A stretch of DNA of 53,453 nt, from NCBI RefSeq assembly GCF_013044505.1, contig NZ_JABERD010000052.1, positions 1 to 53,453 on the forward strand, read 5' to 3'. The translations under genes were made by a program, and so were the position numbers. The notes under the pieces are model-generated. The model saw only the letters and a list, made by a program, of their open reading frames with translations, did no database searches and was not told the origin of the DNA. Of this stretch, positions 12,974 through 21,797 are shown piece after piece; positions within the stretch are counted from its first letter, which is position 1, and each line of letters opens with the position of its first letter. This DNA is from Streptomyces sp. S3(2020) (GTDB taxonomy: Bacteria > Actinomycetota > Actinomycetes > Streptomycetales > Streptomycetaceae).

Positions 12974-15955
12974 GTGCCGCACCACGAACCGAACGGCCAG
13001 TCGACGTCCTGGACCCGTAAGTCCTTCCTGCGAGGAATGGCCGCGGTCGGAGTGGCCCCCCTCCTTCCCACACTGCTGCCCGACGCGACCGCCCGGGCCG
13101 CGGACTCCGGCCGGCCCGACTTCCTCCTGGTGGGTGAGGGCGCCGCCGTCGACGTGTTCGTGGACGCCGTCGACGACCCCGCCGTGATCCGCGCCGCCGG
13201 CGATCTGCAGGCGGACATCGAGCGGGTCGGCGGCGTCCGTCCCGGGCTGCTGCACGAACTGCCCGAGCACACCGCCCGGTTGGTCCTGGTCGGCACCATC
13301 GGCTCCAGCCCGGTCATCGACCGCCTCGTCGACTCCGGGCGGCTCGACGTCTCGGGGGTGCGGGGGCGCTGGGAGGCCTCCGTGACCCAGGTGGTGGAGC
13401 GCCCGGTGCCCGGCGTGGACCGCGCCCTGGTGATCGCGGGGAGCGACCGGCGGGGCACCGTCTACGGCGTCTACGACACCTCGGAGCGCATCGGGGTCTC
13501 ACCCTGGTACTGGTGGGCCGACGTGCCGGTCGAACGCCGTGACACCGTGACGGTCCCGGCAGGCGTCGTCAAACGGCGTGAGCCGTCGGTGCGTTACCGC
13601 GGAATCTTCATCAACGACGAGCAGAACCTGACCACTTGGTCGCACCGCACCCAGGAGACCGACAAGAACATCGGCCCGGAGACGTATCGGCGCGTCTTCG
13701 AGCTCCTGCTCCGCCTCAAGGCCAACTACCTGTGGCCGGCCATGCACCCCTACTCCGACTTCTTCAACAAGCACCGCGACAACCCCGAACTGGCCGACCG
13801 CTACGGCATCGTCGTCGGCTCCAGCCACCCCGAGGCGCTGCTGCGCAACGGCGTCCACGAGTGGGAGCCGTGGGCCGCCGAGCACCCGAACCCGGACGGC
13901 ACCCCACCGGTCTACGACTACACCGTGAACCCCGCGGTCATCTCCGACTACTGGAGAGCCCGGGCGAGACAGAACGCGGCGTACGAGAGCAGCTGGACGC
14001 TCGGCATGCGCGGGCTGCACGACAGCGCGCTGGAGACGAAGTACGCGACGACGATCCCCGAGAAGGTCGTCGTGATGAACGACATCATCGCCGACCAGCG
14101 CAGGACCCTGACCGAGGAGGTCGGGGCCGCGGCCGAACCCCAGATCTTCATCCCGTACAAGGAGGTTCTGGACCTCTACAACGCGGGCGTCCAGGTCCCC
14201 GAGGACGTGACGCTGATCTGGCCGGACGACAACCACGGCAACATGCGCCAGCTGCCCAACGAGGCGGAGCGGGCCCGCCCGGGCGGCAACGGCATCTACT
14301 ACCACCTCTCCTACTGGGGGCGCCCGAAGAGCTATCTGTGGCTGGACACCACTCAACTGGCCAAGGTCTGGCAGGAGTTGCGCCGGGTGTACGAGCACGG
14401 CGCCGACCGGATGTGGATCTTCAACGTGGGTGACGTCAAGTCGATCGAGACCGGGCTGTCCTTCTCCATGGACATGGCCTGGGACGTGGACCGCCGGGAC
14501 GCCGACGACGTGGAGGACTTCCTCGCCGAGTGGGCCGGGCGGCAGTTCGGGCGGCTGCACCGGCGGGAGATCGCGGCGATCCGCACCGAGTACTACCGGC
14601 TGGCGGCGGAGCTGCGGCCGGAGTTCATCGCCCGCGGCATCCTGTCCGTGATCCACCACGGCGACGAGGCGGGGCGCCGGCTGGGCGCGTACGACCGGCT
14701 GCTGGAGCGGGTGCGGGCGGTGGGCGCCGAGTTGCCCGAGGCGTACCGGGACGCGTTCTTCGAGCTGGTCGAGTACCCGGTCCACGGGGCCTACTTGATG
14801 AACCTCAAGTACTACTGGGCGGACCGCAACGGGCTGGCGGTGACGCAGGGGCGCGGTGCGGGGACGAACCGGTTCGCGGACCTGGCCGAGGCCGCGCACG
14901 CCCAGGAAGTGGCGCTCACCAGGAGGTACAACACCGAGGTGGCGGGCGGGAAGTGGGACGGGATCGTGAACCCGTACCCCTCGCAGATCCCCAAGGCGCC
15001 GGGACGGCCGGGTGTCACCAGGGTGGCCCGGCGCGAGACCTCGGGGCTGGGAGTGGCGGCCGAGGGGAACGAGACCGGGGCGGCCCGGCCGCTGTCCTTC
15101 TCGTCCTACACCCGTGACCGTCGGTTCGTGGACGTCTTCAACACCGGCTTCCTCGCGCTGGACTGGACGGCCGAGCCCGGCGCCTCCTGGCTCCGGCTGA
15201 GCTCGGCGGGCGGTTCCCTGACCGAGCAGACCCGTGTGTGGGTCGAGGTCGACTGGGCGCGGGCACCCGAGGGCACGCTCGACACGACGGTCACCTTCGC
15301 CGGGGCCGGACAGAGTGCCGAGGTGCCGGTGCGTGTGGTCAACGACGGGCAGCGCGCGCTCGGTCGGGCCCGGGGGTTCGTCGAGGCCAACGGGTACGTG
15401 TCGATCGACGCGGCGCACTTCACGCAGCGGGTGGCCCGGGGCGGGGCGCGCTGGCGGGTCGTACGGGGACTCGGTCGTCGTACGGGCGCGATGGAGGCGA
15501 TCCCTTCGACGGCGGCCTCGGTCACCGAGGACTTCGCCGACCGGGCACCGGAGTTGAGGTACCGGGTGCGGTTCGCGAGCACGGGCACCTTCCCGGTGAC
15601 CGTGTTCCGGCTGCCCTCCCTCGACGAGCGCGGATATCGCCGGGTGGCCGTCGCGCTCGACGACCAGCCCGTCTCCGTGCTCACCGGACAGTCGGTCGCC
15701 ACCGGCAACCGGGGGGACGCGTGGGCACGTCAGGTGGAGGACGGCGTCGAGAGACTGACGGCGACCGTCACCGTCGCCGAAGCCGGTGACCACATCCTGC
15801 GGATCTTCATGGTGGACGCGGCGATCGCCGTCGATCAGATCGTCGTCGACACCGGCGGTCTGCCCGTCAGCTACCTGGCGGCACCGGAGAGCCATCACCC
15901 GGTGTTCAACCCCGAGCCCGCCTATGAGCCGGGCCTGGACGTGCTGGGACAGTAG
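12974..15955 (+). CDS. secreted glycoside hydrolase family 115 (xylan alpha-1,2-glucuronidase-like)
   Basis: 993 residues. The GTG start at 12974 is 8 bases after GGAAAGG. A Tat-like signal (TRKSFLRGMAAVG) ends near residue 43. The GH115 pattern is clear: AARLVLVGTIG-type N-terminal alpha/beta domain, RGTVYGVYDTSERIGVSPWYWWADVP, PSVRYRGIFINDEQNLTTW, LKANYLWPAMHPYSDFF, LIWPDDNHGNMRQLP, YYHLSYWGRPKSYLW and WIFNVGDVKSIE. A C-terminal beta-sandwich (about 830-990) completes the family length. The enzymes remove 4-O-methyl-glucuronic acid from xylan. With GH127 nearby, this block looks aimed at arabinose- and glucuronate-decorated plant hemicellulose. A strong terminator follows. Confidence 0.93.
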   Translation: MPHHEPNGQSTSWTRKSFLRGMAAVGVAPLLPTLLPDATARAADSGRPDFLLVGEGAAVDVFVDAVDDPAVIRAAGDLQADIERVGGVRPGLLHELPEHTARLVLVGTIGSSPVIDRLVDSGRLDVSGVRGRWEASVTQVVERPVPGVDRALVIAGSDRRGTVYGVYDTSERIGVSPWYWWADVPVERRDTVTVPAGVVKRREPSVRYRGIFINDEQNLTTWSHRTQETDKNIGPETYRRVFELLLRLKANYLWPAMHPYSDFFNKHRDNPELADRYGIVVGSSHPEALLRNGVHEWEPWAAEHPNPDGTPPVYDYTVNPAVISDYWRARARQNAAYESSWTLGMRGLHDSALETKYATTIPEKVVVMNDIIADQRRTLTEEVGAAAEPQIFIPYKEVLDLYNAGVQVPEDVTLIWPDDNHGNMRQLPNEAERARPGGNGIYYHLSYWGRPKSYLWLDTTQLAKVWQELRRVYEHGADRMWIFNVGDVKSIETGLSFSMDMAWDVDRRDADDVEDFLAEWAGRQFGRLHRREIAAIRTEYYRLAAELRPEFIARGILSVIHHGDEAGRRLGAYDRLLERVRAVGAELPEAYRDAFFELVEYPVHGAYLMNLKYYWADRNGLAVTQGRGAGTNRFADLAEAAHAQEVALTRRYNTEVAGGKWDGIVNPYPSQIPKAPGRPGVTRVARRETSGLGVAAEGNETGAARPLSFSSYTRDRRFVDVFNTGFLALDWTAEPGASWLRLSSAGGSLTEQTRVWVEVDWARAPEGTLDTTVTFAGAGQSAEVPVRVVNDGQRALGRARGFVEANGYVSIDAAHFTQRVARGGARWRVVRGLGRRTGAMEAIPSTAASVTEDFADRAPELRYRVRFASTGTFPVTVFRLPSLDERGYRRVAVALDDQPVSVLTGQSVATGNRGDAWARQVEDGVERLTATVTVAEAGDHILRIFMVDAAIAVDQIVVDTGGLPVSYLAAPESHHPVFNPEPAYEPGLDVLGQ

Positions 15956-15996
15956 CCTGCCCGACCTGAGCGGGAGCACATCCCGGGCGGGAGAGG

Positions 15997-16041
15997 CTCC
16001 GTGCGGACCGCCGGTCCCCCGTGCCGGCGGTCCGCACGGAG
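15997..16041 (+). terminator. intrinsic-type terminator after GH115
   Basis: CTCCGTGCGGACCGCCGG (15997-16014) and its exact complement (16024-16041) form an 18-base-pair stem with a 9-base loop, 41 bases after the GH115 stop. There is no T-run, which is common for terminators in high-GC actinobacteria. Confidence 0.85.
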
Positions 16042-16176
16042 AGAAGGAGAGATCCAGGCATCCCCTCCGAGCCTGTTCTCCCCTGTCTGCGGTCGCCGGG
16101 GCGCCGATGTGCTGGAGTACACGAGAACGTCGCTGTTGCTCTGTTGCATTCTGGAGGGGCAGGAGGTTGCGCAGGT

Positions 16177-16986
16177 ATGGGTACAACTGCGTATGCGAAC
16201 GAGTGGAGCGGGAACGTGGCACAGGGGCTGGGCGGAGCCTATGAACGGATGTTGGCGGTGGCCGTCGCCGCGCTCCACGAGCGGGATCCGGGGCAGTTGT
16301 GGCCGCTGGTGGCGGGTGCGCTGCCGGAGCTCATCGGGGCCGAGGTCCTGATCTACAAGCTGGACGACTGGAGCGAGAGCGACGGCACGCTCGGTCTGTC
16401 GCCCGGTGTGGCACCGGAGTTCGACGGGCTCGGGGACGAGGCCATGGCGTTGCTACGGGCCGGTTACCCCTTCGCGCGGCACTACGAGGCGAGCCCGGAC
16501 CTGGCGCCGGTGACGGCACGCGGGGCGGCCGGGCGGGTGTGGTCGGCGAGCCCGACCGCGCGGCTGATCGACGACATCATGGACGTGGACCACGCGATGG
16601 GGATCCCGCTGCCGCGGTCGAGGGCGCCCATCACCGGCTGCATCGTCTACCGCTCCGGGCGGGACTTCACCGATGAGGAGGTCGTCGTCGCCGGGCGGCT
16701 TCAGCCGCTGCTGGCGGGGGTGGAGCAGCAACGCCAGCTCCTCCAGCGGGTGTTCGTGCCGGGCGGCGACGACGTGGGGCTGACGCCCCGGGAGTCGACC
16801 GTGCTGCTCCTGCTGGGCGACGCTCTGACGGCCGCCGCCATGGGCCGTCGCCTCGGCATATCCGAGCGGACGGTGCACAAGCACGTCGCGAACGTCTACC
16901 GCAAGCTCGGCACCCACGACCGGCTCGGAACGGTGCTGCGCGCCCAGCAGTTGGGCCTTGTCCCGGCGCCCGCCTCACGGGGGTGA
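16177..16986 (+). CDS. LuxR family transcriptional regulator (no ATPase or receiver domain)
   Basis: 269 residues from the ATG at 16177, which has AGGAGG ten bases upstream; earlier in-frame starts would read through the terminator and leader region. The N-terminal 195 residues form a GAF-like or otherwise uncharacterised sensory domain (AEVLIYKLDDW, VWSASPTARLIDDIM, ITGCIVYRSGRDFTDEEVVVAGRLQPLL). The C-terminal LuxR HTH (about 205-262) runs from LTPRESTVLLLLGDALTAAA to VHKHVANVYRKLGTHDR. Its 3' end overlaps the end of the convergent efflux pump gene by 12 bases. The target is unknown; the pump is a candidate by position. Confidence 0.88.
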   Translation: MGTTAYANEWSGNVAQGLGGAYERMLAVAVAALHERDPGQLWPLVAGALPELIGAEVLIYKLDDWSESDGTLGLSPGVAPEFDGLGDEAMALLRAGYPFARHYEASPDLAPVTARGAAGRVWSASPTARLIDDIMDVDHAMGIPLPRSRAPITGCIVYRSGRDFTDEEVVVAGRLQPLLAGVEQQRQLLQRVFVPGGDDVGLTPRESTVLLLLGDALTAAAMGRRLGISERTVHKHVANVYRKLGTHDRLGTVLRAQQLGLVPAPASRG

Positions 16987-18528
16987 GGAGACGCCGTCGC
17001 CCTTGAGGCGTTCCAGGTCGGAAGGGCGGACCTGGATGGCGAGGACCGCGATCAGCGCGGCGACCGCGGTGAAGATCGCCGCCACGACGAAGGCGGCCGA
17101 GACTCCGGCGGTCAGGACCTCGTCGCCCCAGTGGCCGGGGAGTTGCCCGGTGCGCTTGAACTGGAGGAGCTCGGCCGGGGTGGCCTGTTCCAGGAAGCGC
17201 GGGACCTGCTTCTCCGCCTCGTTGGTGCTGGCCGTGCCGAACATGGTGACCAGGATGGACAGCCCCAGCGAACCGCCCACCTGCTGCGTGGCGTTGAGGA
17301 GCCCGGAGGCCGCGCCGGTCTCCTGGACGGGCACGTCGGAGAGCGCCATCAGGGTGAGCGAGACGAACTCCATGCCCATGCCGAGGCTGAAGACGAGGAT
17401 CGGGCCGAGGACGCTGCCCGCGTAGGTGGAGTGGACGTCGGTCAGGGTCAGCCAGGCCAGTCCCGCGGCGGCCAGGATCGCGCCCACCACCATGAACGGC
17501 TTGGGTCCGTAGACGGGCAGGAACCGCGAGGCCAGCCCGGCGCCGACCGCGATGACCGCGCTGACCGGCAGGAAGGCGAACCCGGTGGCCAACGGGCTGA
17601 AGTTCAGCACGTTCTGCACGAAGAGCGTGAGGAAGAAGAACATGCCGAAGATCGCGGCGGCGAGGCACAGCATGATGCCGTAGGTGCCCGCGCGGTTGCG
17701 GTCGGCGAACATGTGCAGCGGCGTGATGGGCTGCCGCGAACGCCGCTCGATGAAGATGAAGCCCGCGAGGATGACGACGGCCGCGCCGAACGAGGCCAGC
17801 GTGAGCGGATCCCGCCAGCCTTCCTGCGCGGCTCTGATGAACCCGTAGACCAGCAGGACCATCCCGACGGTGGAGGTCAGCGCGCCGATGATGTCGAAGT
17901 GGCCCGGGTGGCGTTCGGACTCCCTGATCCAGCGGGGCGTGGCGGCGGCGATGAGCAGTCCGATGGGGACGTTGACGAAGAGCACCCATCGCCAGTTCAG
18001 GTACTCGACGAGGATGCCGCCGGCGAGCAGTCCGATCGCTCCGCCGCCCGCCGAGACCGCGGCGAACACCCCGAACGCCCGGTTGCGTTCCGGGCCTTCG
18101 CGGAAGGTCGTGCTGATCAGGGCGAGGGAGGTCGGGGAGGCGATGGCACCGCCGACGCCCTGGAGGGCGCGTGCGGCGAGGAGTTGGGCCTCGTTCTGGG
18201 CGAGCCCGCCGAGCAGGGACGCGAGGACGAAGAGCAGCACGCCCCAGATGAAGACGCGCCGTCTGCCGAGGATGTCACCGGCGCGGCCGCCGAGCAGCAG
18301 CAGACCGCCGAAGGTGAGGGTGTAGGCGTTGACCACCCAGGCCAGGCTGGTGGTGGAGAAGTCGAGGGAGCGCTGGATGTCCGGCAGCGCGATGTTCACG
18401 ATGGTGATGTCGAGGACCACCATCAGCTGACACGAGGCGATGACCAGCAGCGCCATGCCGTTTCCGCCACCGCCGGTGGTGCCGGTGGTGGCCTGCGCTG
18501 CGGAAGTCGGCTGCGGGTTGCTGGTCAT
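16975..18528 (-). CDS. MFS efflux transporter, DHA2 (14-helix drug:H+ antiporter) family
   Basis: 517 residues with 14 predicted membrane helices. Signature motifs: LDITIVNIALPDIQRSL in helix 1, GGRAGDILGRRRVF (motif A) after helix 2, ARALQGVGGAIASPTSLALI (motif B), and GGAIGLLAGGILVEYLNWRWVLFVNVPIG (motif C, antiporter signature, in two blocks). The length is normal. It probably exports a toxic compound or secondary metabolite using the proton gradient. A 21-base dyad sits immediately upstream (18548-18568), pointing to repression by a TetR-like protein not encoded next to it here. Confidence 0.92.
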   Translation of the reverse strand: MTSNPQPTSAAQATTGTTGGGGNGMALLVIASCQLMVVLDITIVNIALPDIQRSLDFSTTSLAWVVNAYTLTFGGLLLLGGRAGDILGRRRVFIWGVLLFVLASLLGGLAQNEAQLLAARALQGVGGAIASPTSLALISTTFREGPERNRAFGVFAAVSAGGGAIGLLAGGILVEYLNWRWVLFVNVPIGLLIAAATPRWIRESERHPGHFDIIGALTSTVGMVLLVYGFIRAAQEGWRDPLTLASFGAAVVILAGFIFIERRSRQPITPLHMFADRNRAGTYGIMLCLAAAIFGMFFFLTLFVQNVLNFSPLATGFAFLPVSAVIAVGAGLASRFLPVYGPKPFMVVGAILAAAGLAWLTLTDVHSTYAGSVLGPILVFSLGMGMEFVSLTLMALSDVPVQETGAASGLLNATQQVGGSLGLSILVTMFGTASTNEAEKQVPRFLEQATPAELLQFKRTGQLPGHWGDEVLTAGVSAAFVVAAIFTAVAALIAVLAIQVRPSDLERLKGDGVSSPP

Positions 18529-18547
18529 GAGGTATCGCGCTTTCAGT

Positions 18548-18568
18548 GAACGGTGACGTCCACTGTTC
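18548..18568. promoter_or_regulatory. dyad-symmetric operator upstream of the efflux pump
   Basis: GAAC.GTG.....CAC.GTTC, with 14 of 21 positions in symmetry, is centred 30 bases upstream of the pump start codon. The size and form suit a TetR-family repressor. Confidence 0.45.
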
Positions 18569-18603
18569 GACCGTACGCCTGCCTCGGGAACGTCACCACT
18601 CGA

Positions 18604-19521
18604 TCAGCCCAACGCCTCCCGGCCGACCGCCGAGGCGAGCGCCGCGTCGATGGTCGGGTGCTCGAAGGTGAAGCCGGATGCCAGCAGCGCGCCCGGCACC
18701 ACGCGCTGGCTCATCAGGATGCCGTCGGCGAACTCGCCCAGGACGAGCCGCAGGGCGAAGCCCGGCACCGCGAGGACGGTCGGCCGGTGCAGGGCCCTGC
18801 CGACGGCGGCGGTGACCTCGCGGTTGGTCGCGGCGTGCGGGGACGTCATGTTGACGGCTCCGGCGATGCCGTCCGTGGTGACGATGTGGCGCAGGGCGCG
18901 GACCGTGTCGGTGCGGGAGATGTGGCTCCAGTACTGGTCGCCGCTGCCCAGGCGGCCGCCGAGCCCGGCGCGGGCGAGCGGCAGCAGGCGTCCCATCGCC
19001 CCGCCGCGCGGCGACACGACGATGCCGAAGCGGGTGTTCACGACCCGTGTGCCGACAGCACCGGCGGTCTGGGCGGCCGCTTCCCACTCCTGGCAGACGC
19101 CGGCCAGGAAGTCCCGGCCGGGCGCGCCCGATTCGTCGACCTCGCTCGTGCCGGTCTCGCCGTAGTAGCCGACGGCCGAGCCGGACACGAACACCGGCGG
19201 CGGCTTCTCGCAGGCCGTGATCGCCGTCGCCAGGGCGGTGGTGCCGAGGACGCGGCTGTCGCGGATCTGCTTCTTGTACGACGGTGTCCAGCGCCGGTCC
19301 CCCACGCCGGCCCCGGCCAGCCCGACCACCGCGTCCGCCCCGTCGAGCACCGCGGGATCCAGCAGGCCCGCCTGCGGATCCCACCGTGCCTCCGTGCTGC
19401 CGTCGTCGCGGGACCGCGGCTCGCGGCGGACCAGCCGGGTCACCCGGTGCCCGTCGTCCAGCAGTGACGCGGCCAGGGCGCCACCGATCAATCCCGAGGA
19501 ACCGCTGATGACGACGTGCAT
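18604..19521 (-). CDS. TIGR01777-family SDR-like oxidoreductase
   Basis: 305 residues from ATG 19521, chosen over ATG 19551 because CGAGG precedes it and the Rossmann strand then starts at once (MHVVISGSSGLIGGAL, GxxGxxG). Other family marks: LDGADAVVGLAGAGVGDRRW, VFVSGSAVGYYGETG and the C-terminal DUF1731-like segment (VPGFALRLVLGEFADGILMSQRVVPGALL, given in pieces). These NAD(P)-dependent epimerase-like proteins are cytoplasmic and mostly uncharacterised. Its start lies 50 bases downstream of the second efflux pump on the same strand, so co-transcription with marR and the pump is possible. Confidence 0.88.
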   Translation of the reverse strand: MHVVISGSSGLIGGALAASLLDDGHRVTRLVRREPRSRDDGSTEARWDPQAGLLDPAVLDGADAVVGLAGAGVGDRRWTPSYKKQIRDSRVLGTTALATAITACEKPPPVFVSGSAVGYYGETGTSEVDESGAPGRDFLAGVCQEWEAAAQTAGAVGTRVVNTRFGIVVSPRGGAMGRLLPLARAGLGGRLGSGDQYWSHISRTDTVRALRHIVTTDGIAGAVNMTSPHAATNREVTAAVGRALHRPTVLAVPGFALRLVLGEFADGILMSQRVVPGALLASGFTFEHPTIDAALASAVGREALG

Positions 19522-19570
19522 GGGGGGCCTCGATCCGGGGGACGCGCTCATTCGTTTGAGACTTAAAGCA

Positions 19571-21181
19571 TCATACGGTGTGCCCGGTGCCGGCCCGTGC
19601 GGCGGGTACGGCGGGTGCCCGCCGTACCCCGATCACCGCCGCGATCGCGCCCAGCACCGCGAGAACACCGGTCGCCAGCACCGCGGTGTGCACACCGTTC
19701 ATGAACGCGTCGTGGCCGCCCTCGACCACCGCGGCCTTCAACGGGGCCGGCATCGCGTCGGACACCGGCGCCACCCCCATCGCCACCGCGTCCTTGGCCT
19801 CCCCCAGCCCCTGTGCCGTCCGCTCGGGCACCCCGGCGTCGGTCAGTTCGCCGGTGAGGGTGGAGCCCACCCGGCTGCTGATGACGGAGACCAGCACCGA
19901 GGTGCCCAGCGCGCCGCCGATCTGGAGCGCGGTGGCCTGGAGGCCGCCGGCCACACCGCCGTCCGTCACCGGGGCGTTGCCCACGATGGCCTCCGAGGAG
20001 GCGGACATCAGCATGCCGACACCCAGGCCCATCGCGATGAAGGGCGGCCACATGGTGGCGTACGGGGAGTCGGCGCTCCAGGTCAGCATGGTGAACATGG
20101 CGGCGGCCTGGAGCAGCATGCCCAGCGGCATGGTGAACCGGGCGCTGAACCGCTCGGTCAGAGCGGCGCCGAGCGGGGAGGCGACCACGGAGGCGAGGCT
20201 CAACGGCAGGGTGCGGACGCCGGCTTCGACGGGCGAGAAGCCGCGCACGTTCTGGAGGTAGAGCATGACGAAGAAGATTGTGCCGAGCAGGACGAAGAAG
20301 TTCAGGGCGGTGATGACCGTGCCCACGGTGAGGGCCGGGTCGCGGAACAGCCGCATGGGCAGCAGCGGATGGGCCACGCGGTTCTCGTGGAGACCGAAGA
20401 CCACCAGGACGACCACGCCCGCGCCGATCGCGCCGAGGGTGCCGGCTGAAGTCCAGCCCCAGGTCTCGCCCTTGACCACGCCGAACACGACGGCGAGCAG
20501 ACCCGCGGCGAGCAGGACGACGCCGGGGATGTCGAACGTCTCCCCCGCGGCCGCGGTGTTCTTGCTCTGCGGCAGGACGAGCGCGCTGTAGCCGAGGGCG
20601 ATCACACCGATGGGGGCGTTGATGTAGAAGACGGACTCCCAGTCGACGTGCTGGACGAGCAGACCGCCGACGATGGGGCCGAGCGCGGTGGACACGGACG
20701 AGACCATGGCCCAGATGCCGACCGCCATGCCGAACTTCCTGGGCGGGAACACCGCGCGCAGCAGACCGAGGGTGTTGGGCATCAGCAGGGCACCGAAGAA
20801 GCCCTGGACCGCGCGGAAGACGATCACGCCCTCGATCGAGCCGACGAGCCCGATCGCGACGGAGGCGACGGTGAAGCCGGCGACGCCGATCAGGTAGAAG
20901 GTGCGGCGGCCCAGACGGTCACCGAGCTTGCCACCCAGGATCAGGGCGGCCGCCAGGGCCAGCAGATAGGAGTTGGTGACCCACTGAAGGTCGGCAGTGG
21001 AGGCGTTGAGGTCGCGGCCGATCTGGGGGTTGGCGATCGACACGACCGAGCCGTCGAGGCCGACCATGAACAGGCCGAAGGCGACGGCTATGAGGGTCAG
21101 CCAGGGGTTGGAGCGGGGGCCGCGGCGGGCCTCGTCGGCGGGCGCGGGCATGCCGACGGGGACGGCGGTGGAGGAGGGCAT
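19571..21181 (-). CDS. MFS efflux transporter, DHA2 family (MarR-linked)
   Basis: 536 residues from ATG 21181 (AAGGA about 11 bases upstream). It has 14 membrane helices, with LDGSVVSIANPQIGRDL in helix 1, GGKLGDRLGRRTFY (motif A), FRAVQGFFGALLMPNTLGLL (motif B) and VSTALGPIVGGLLVQHVDWESVFYINAP (motif C, in blocks). It belongs to the EmrB/QacA group of multidrug exporters. The marR gene lies 59 bases upstream on the same strand, the usual arrangement in which MarR represses itself and the pump until a ligand arrives. The downstream TIGR01777 gene may be part of the same unit. Confidence 0.92.
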   Translation of the reverse strand: MPSSTAVPVGMPAPADEARRGPRSNPWLTLIAVAFGLFMVGLDGSVVSIANPQIGRDLNASTADLQWVTNSYLLALAAALILGGKLGDRLGRRTFYLIGVAGFTVASVAIGLVGSIEGVIVFRAVQGFFGALLMPNTLGLLRAVFPPRKFGMAVGIWAMVSSVSTALGPIVGGLLVQHVDWESVFYINAPIGVIALGYSALVLPQSKNTAAAGETFDIPGVVLLAAGLLAVVFGVVKGETWGWTSAGTLGAIGAGVVVLVVFGLHENRVAHPLLPMRLFRDPALTVGTVITALNFFVLLGTIFFVMLYLQNVRGFSPVEAGVRTLPLSLASVVASPLGAALTERFSARFTMPLGMLLQAAAMFTMLTWSADSPYATMWPPFIAMGLGVGMLMSASSEAIVGNAPVTDGGVAGGLQATALQIGGALGTSVLVSVISSRVGSTLTGELTDAGVPERTAQGLGEAKDAVAMGVAPVSDAMPAPLKAAVVEGGHDAFMNGVHTAVLATGVLAVLGAIAAVIGVRRAPAVPAARAGTGHTV

Positions 21182-21240
21182 GGGGAAGCCGGGTCCTTGG
21201 TGTGAGGAAGGGCGTGCAGAGGGACAGGCCGCCCCGGGCG

Positions 21241-21714
21241 TCAGCCCCGGGCGGCGCGAAGGTGACCGGTCAGGGCGTGCAGGGCGCCCACGGCCGCACC
21301 GAGCGCGGCGCGCTCCCCGTCCGTCAACGCCCGCAGCGCGTCCACGAGATGACCGCTCATGAGCCGCTCGACCTCGGCGAGACGCTCCTTGGCGACGCCC
21401 GTCAGGTACAGGTGCGCGATCCGCTTGTCGGCGGTGTCCTGGCGGCGCTCCAGCTCTCCCTGCCGAGTGAGCTGCGAGACCAGGGCGCTGACATTGTTCG
21501 GCTTCATCATCAGGGCCTCGGCCACCTCGCGGACCGTGACGCCCTCGTGCGCCCGCACGTGCCACAGCAGGGCCAGTTGGGCCTCGGGCGGCTTGGGGTG
21601 CGGGAAGTCCTGGCCGATACGCCGGTCCATGGCCCGGTGCAGTGCGGGCAGGCACAGCAGGAGATCGGCGGCTGTGCGGTCGATCTGCCGGGCTGAGGCG
21701 CTGGACGGGGACAC
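21241..21714 (-). CDS. MarR family transcriptional regulator
   Basis: 157 residues with the winged HTH of MarR proteins (VTVREVAEALMMKPNNVSALVSQL, wing DKRIAHLYLTGVAKERL) between dimerisation helices. The GTG start at 21714 has no Shine-Dalgarno sequence. The promoter hexamers upstream place +1 on this codon, so the message is probably leaderless. The gene precedes the DHA2 pump and is expected to repress it and itself through the palindromes at 21727-21758. A HEAT-repeat gene diverges from the same region. Confidence 0.92.
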   Translation of the reverse strand: MSPSSASARQIDRTAADLLLCLPALHRAMDRRIGQDFPHPKPPEAQLALLWHVRAHEGVTVREVAEALMMKPNNVSALVSQLTRQGELERRQDTADKRIAHLYLTGVAKERLAEVERLMSGHLVDALRALTDGERAALGAAVGALHALTGHLRAARG

Positions 21715-21720
21715 GCGCCG

Positions 21721-21758
21721 ATTATGGGTATGTGACGATACCTATGTCAAGGTACCTT
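21721..21758 (-). promoter_or_regulatory. marR promoter with overlapping MarR operators
   Basis: On the minus strand, TTGACA (21745-21750), an 18-base spacer and CATAAT (21721-21726) form a strong promoter. Its +1 falls on 21714, the G of the GTG start. Palindrome GGTATgtgacgATACC (21727-21742) fills the spacer. TACCTatgtcaAGGTA (21739-21754) covers the -35 and is followed by the AAGGTACCTT palindrome (21749-21758). This layout is typical of autorepression by MarR. Confidence 0.7.
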
Positions 21759-21797
21759 TCACTGGGACTGTCAGTGCCTCCGTCTAGGGTTTTCGCC

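Noticed and set aside
19522..19551. Earlier ATG at 19551 as start of the TIGR01777 protein
   Set aside because: It lacks a ribosome binding site and would add ten non-conserved residues before the Rossmann strand; ATG 19521 has a purine-rich site.
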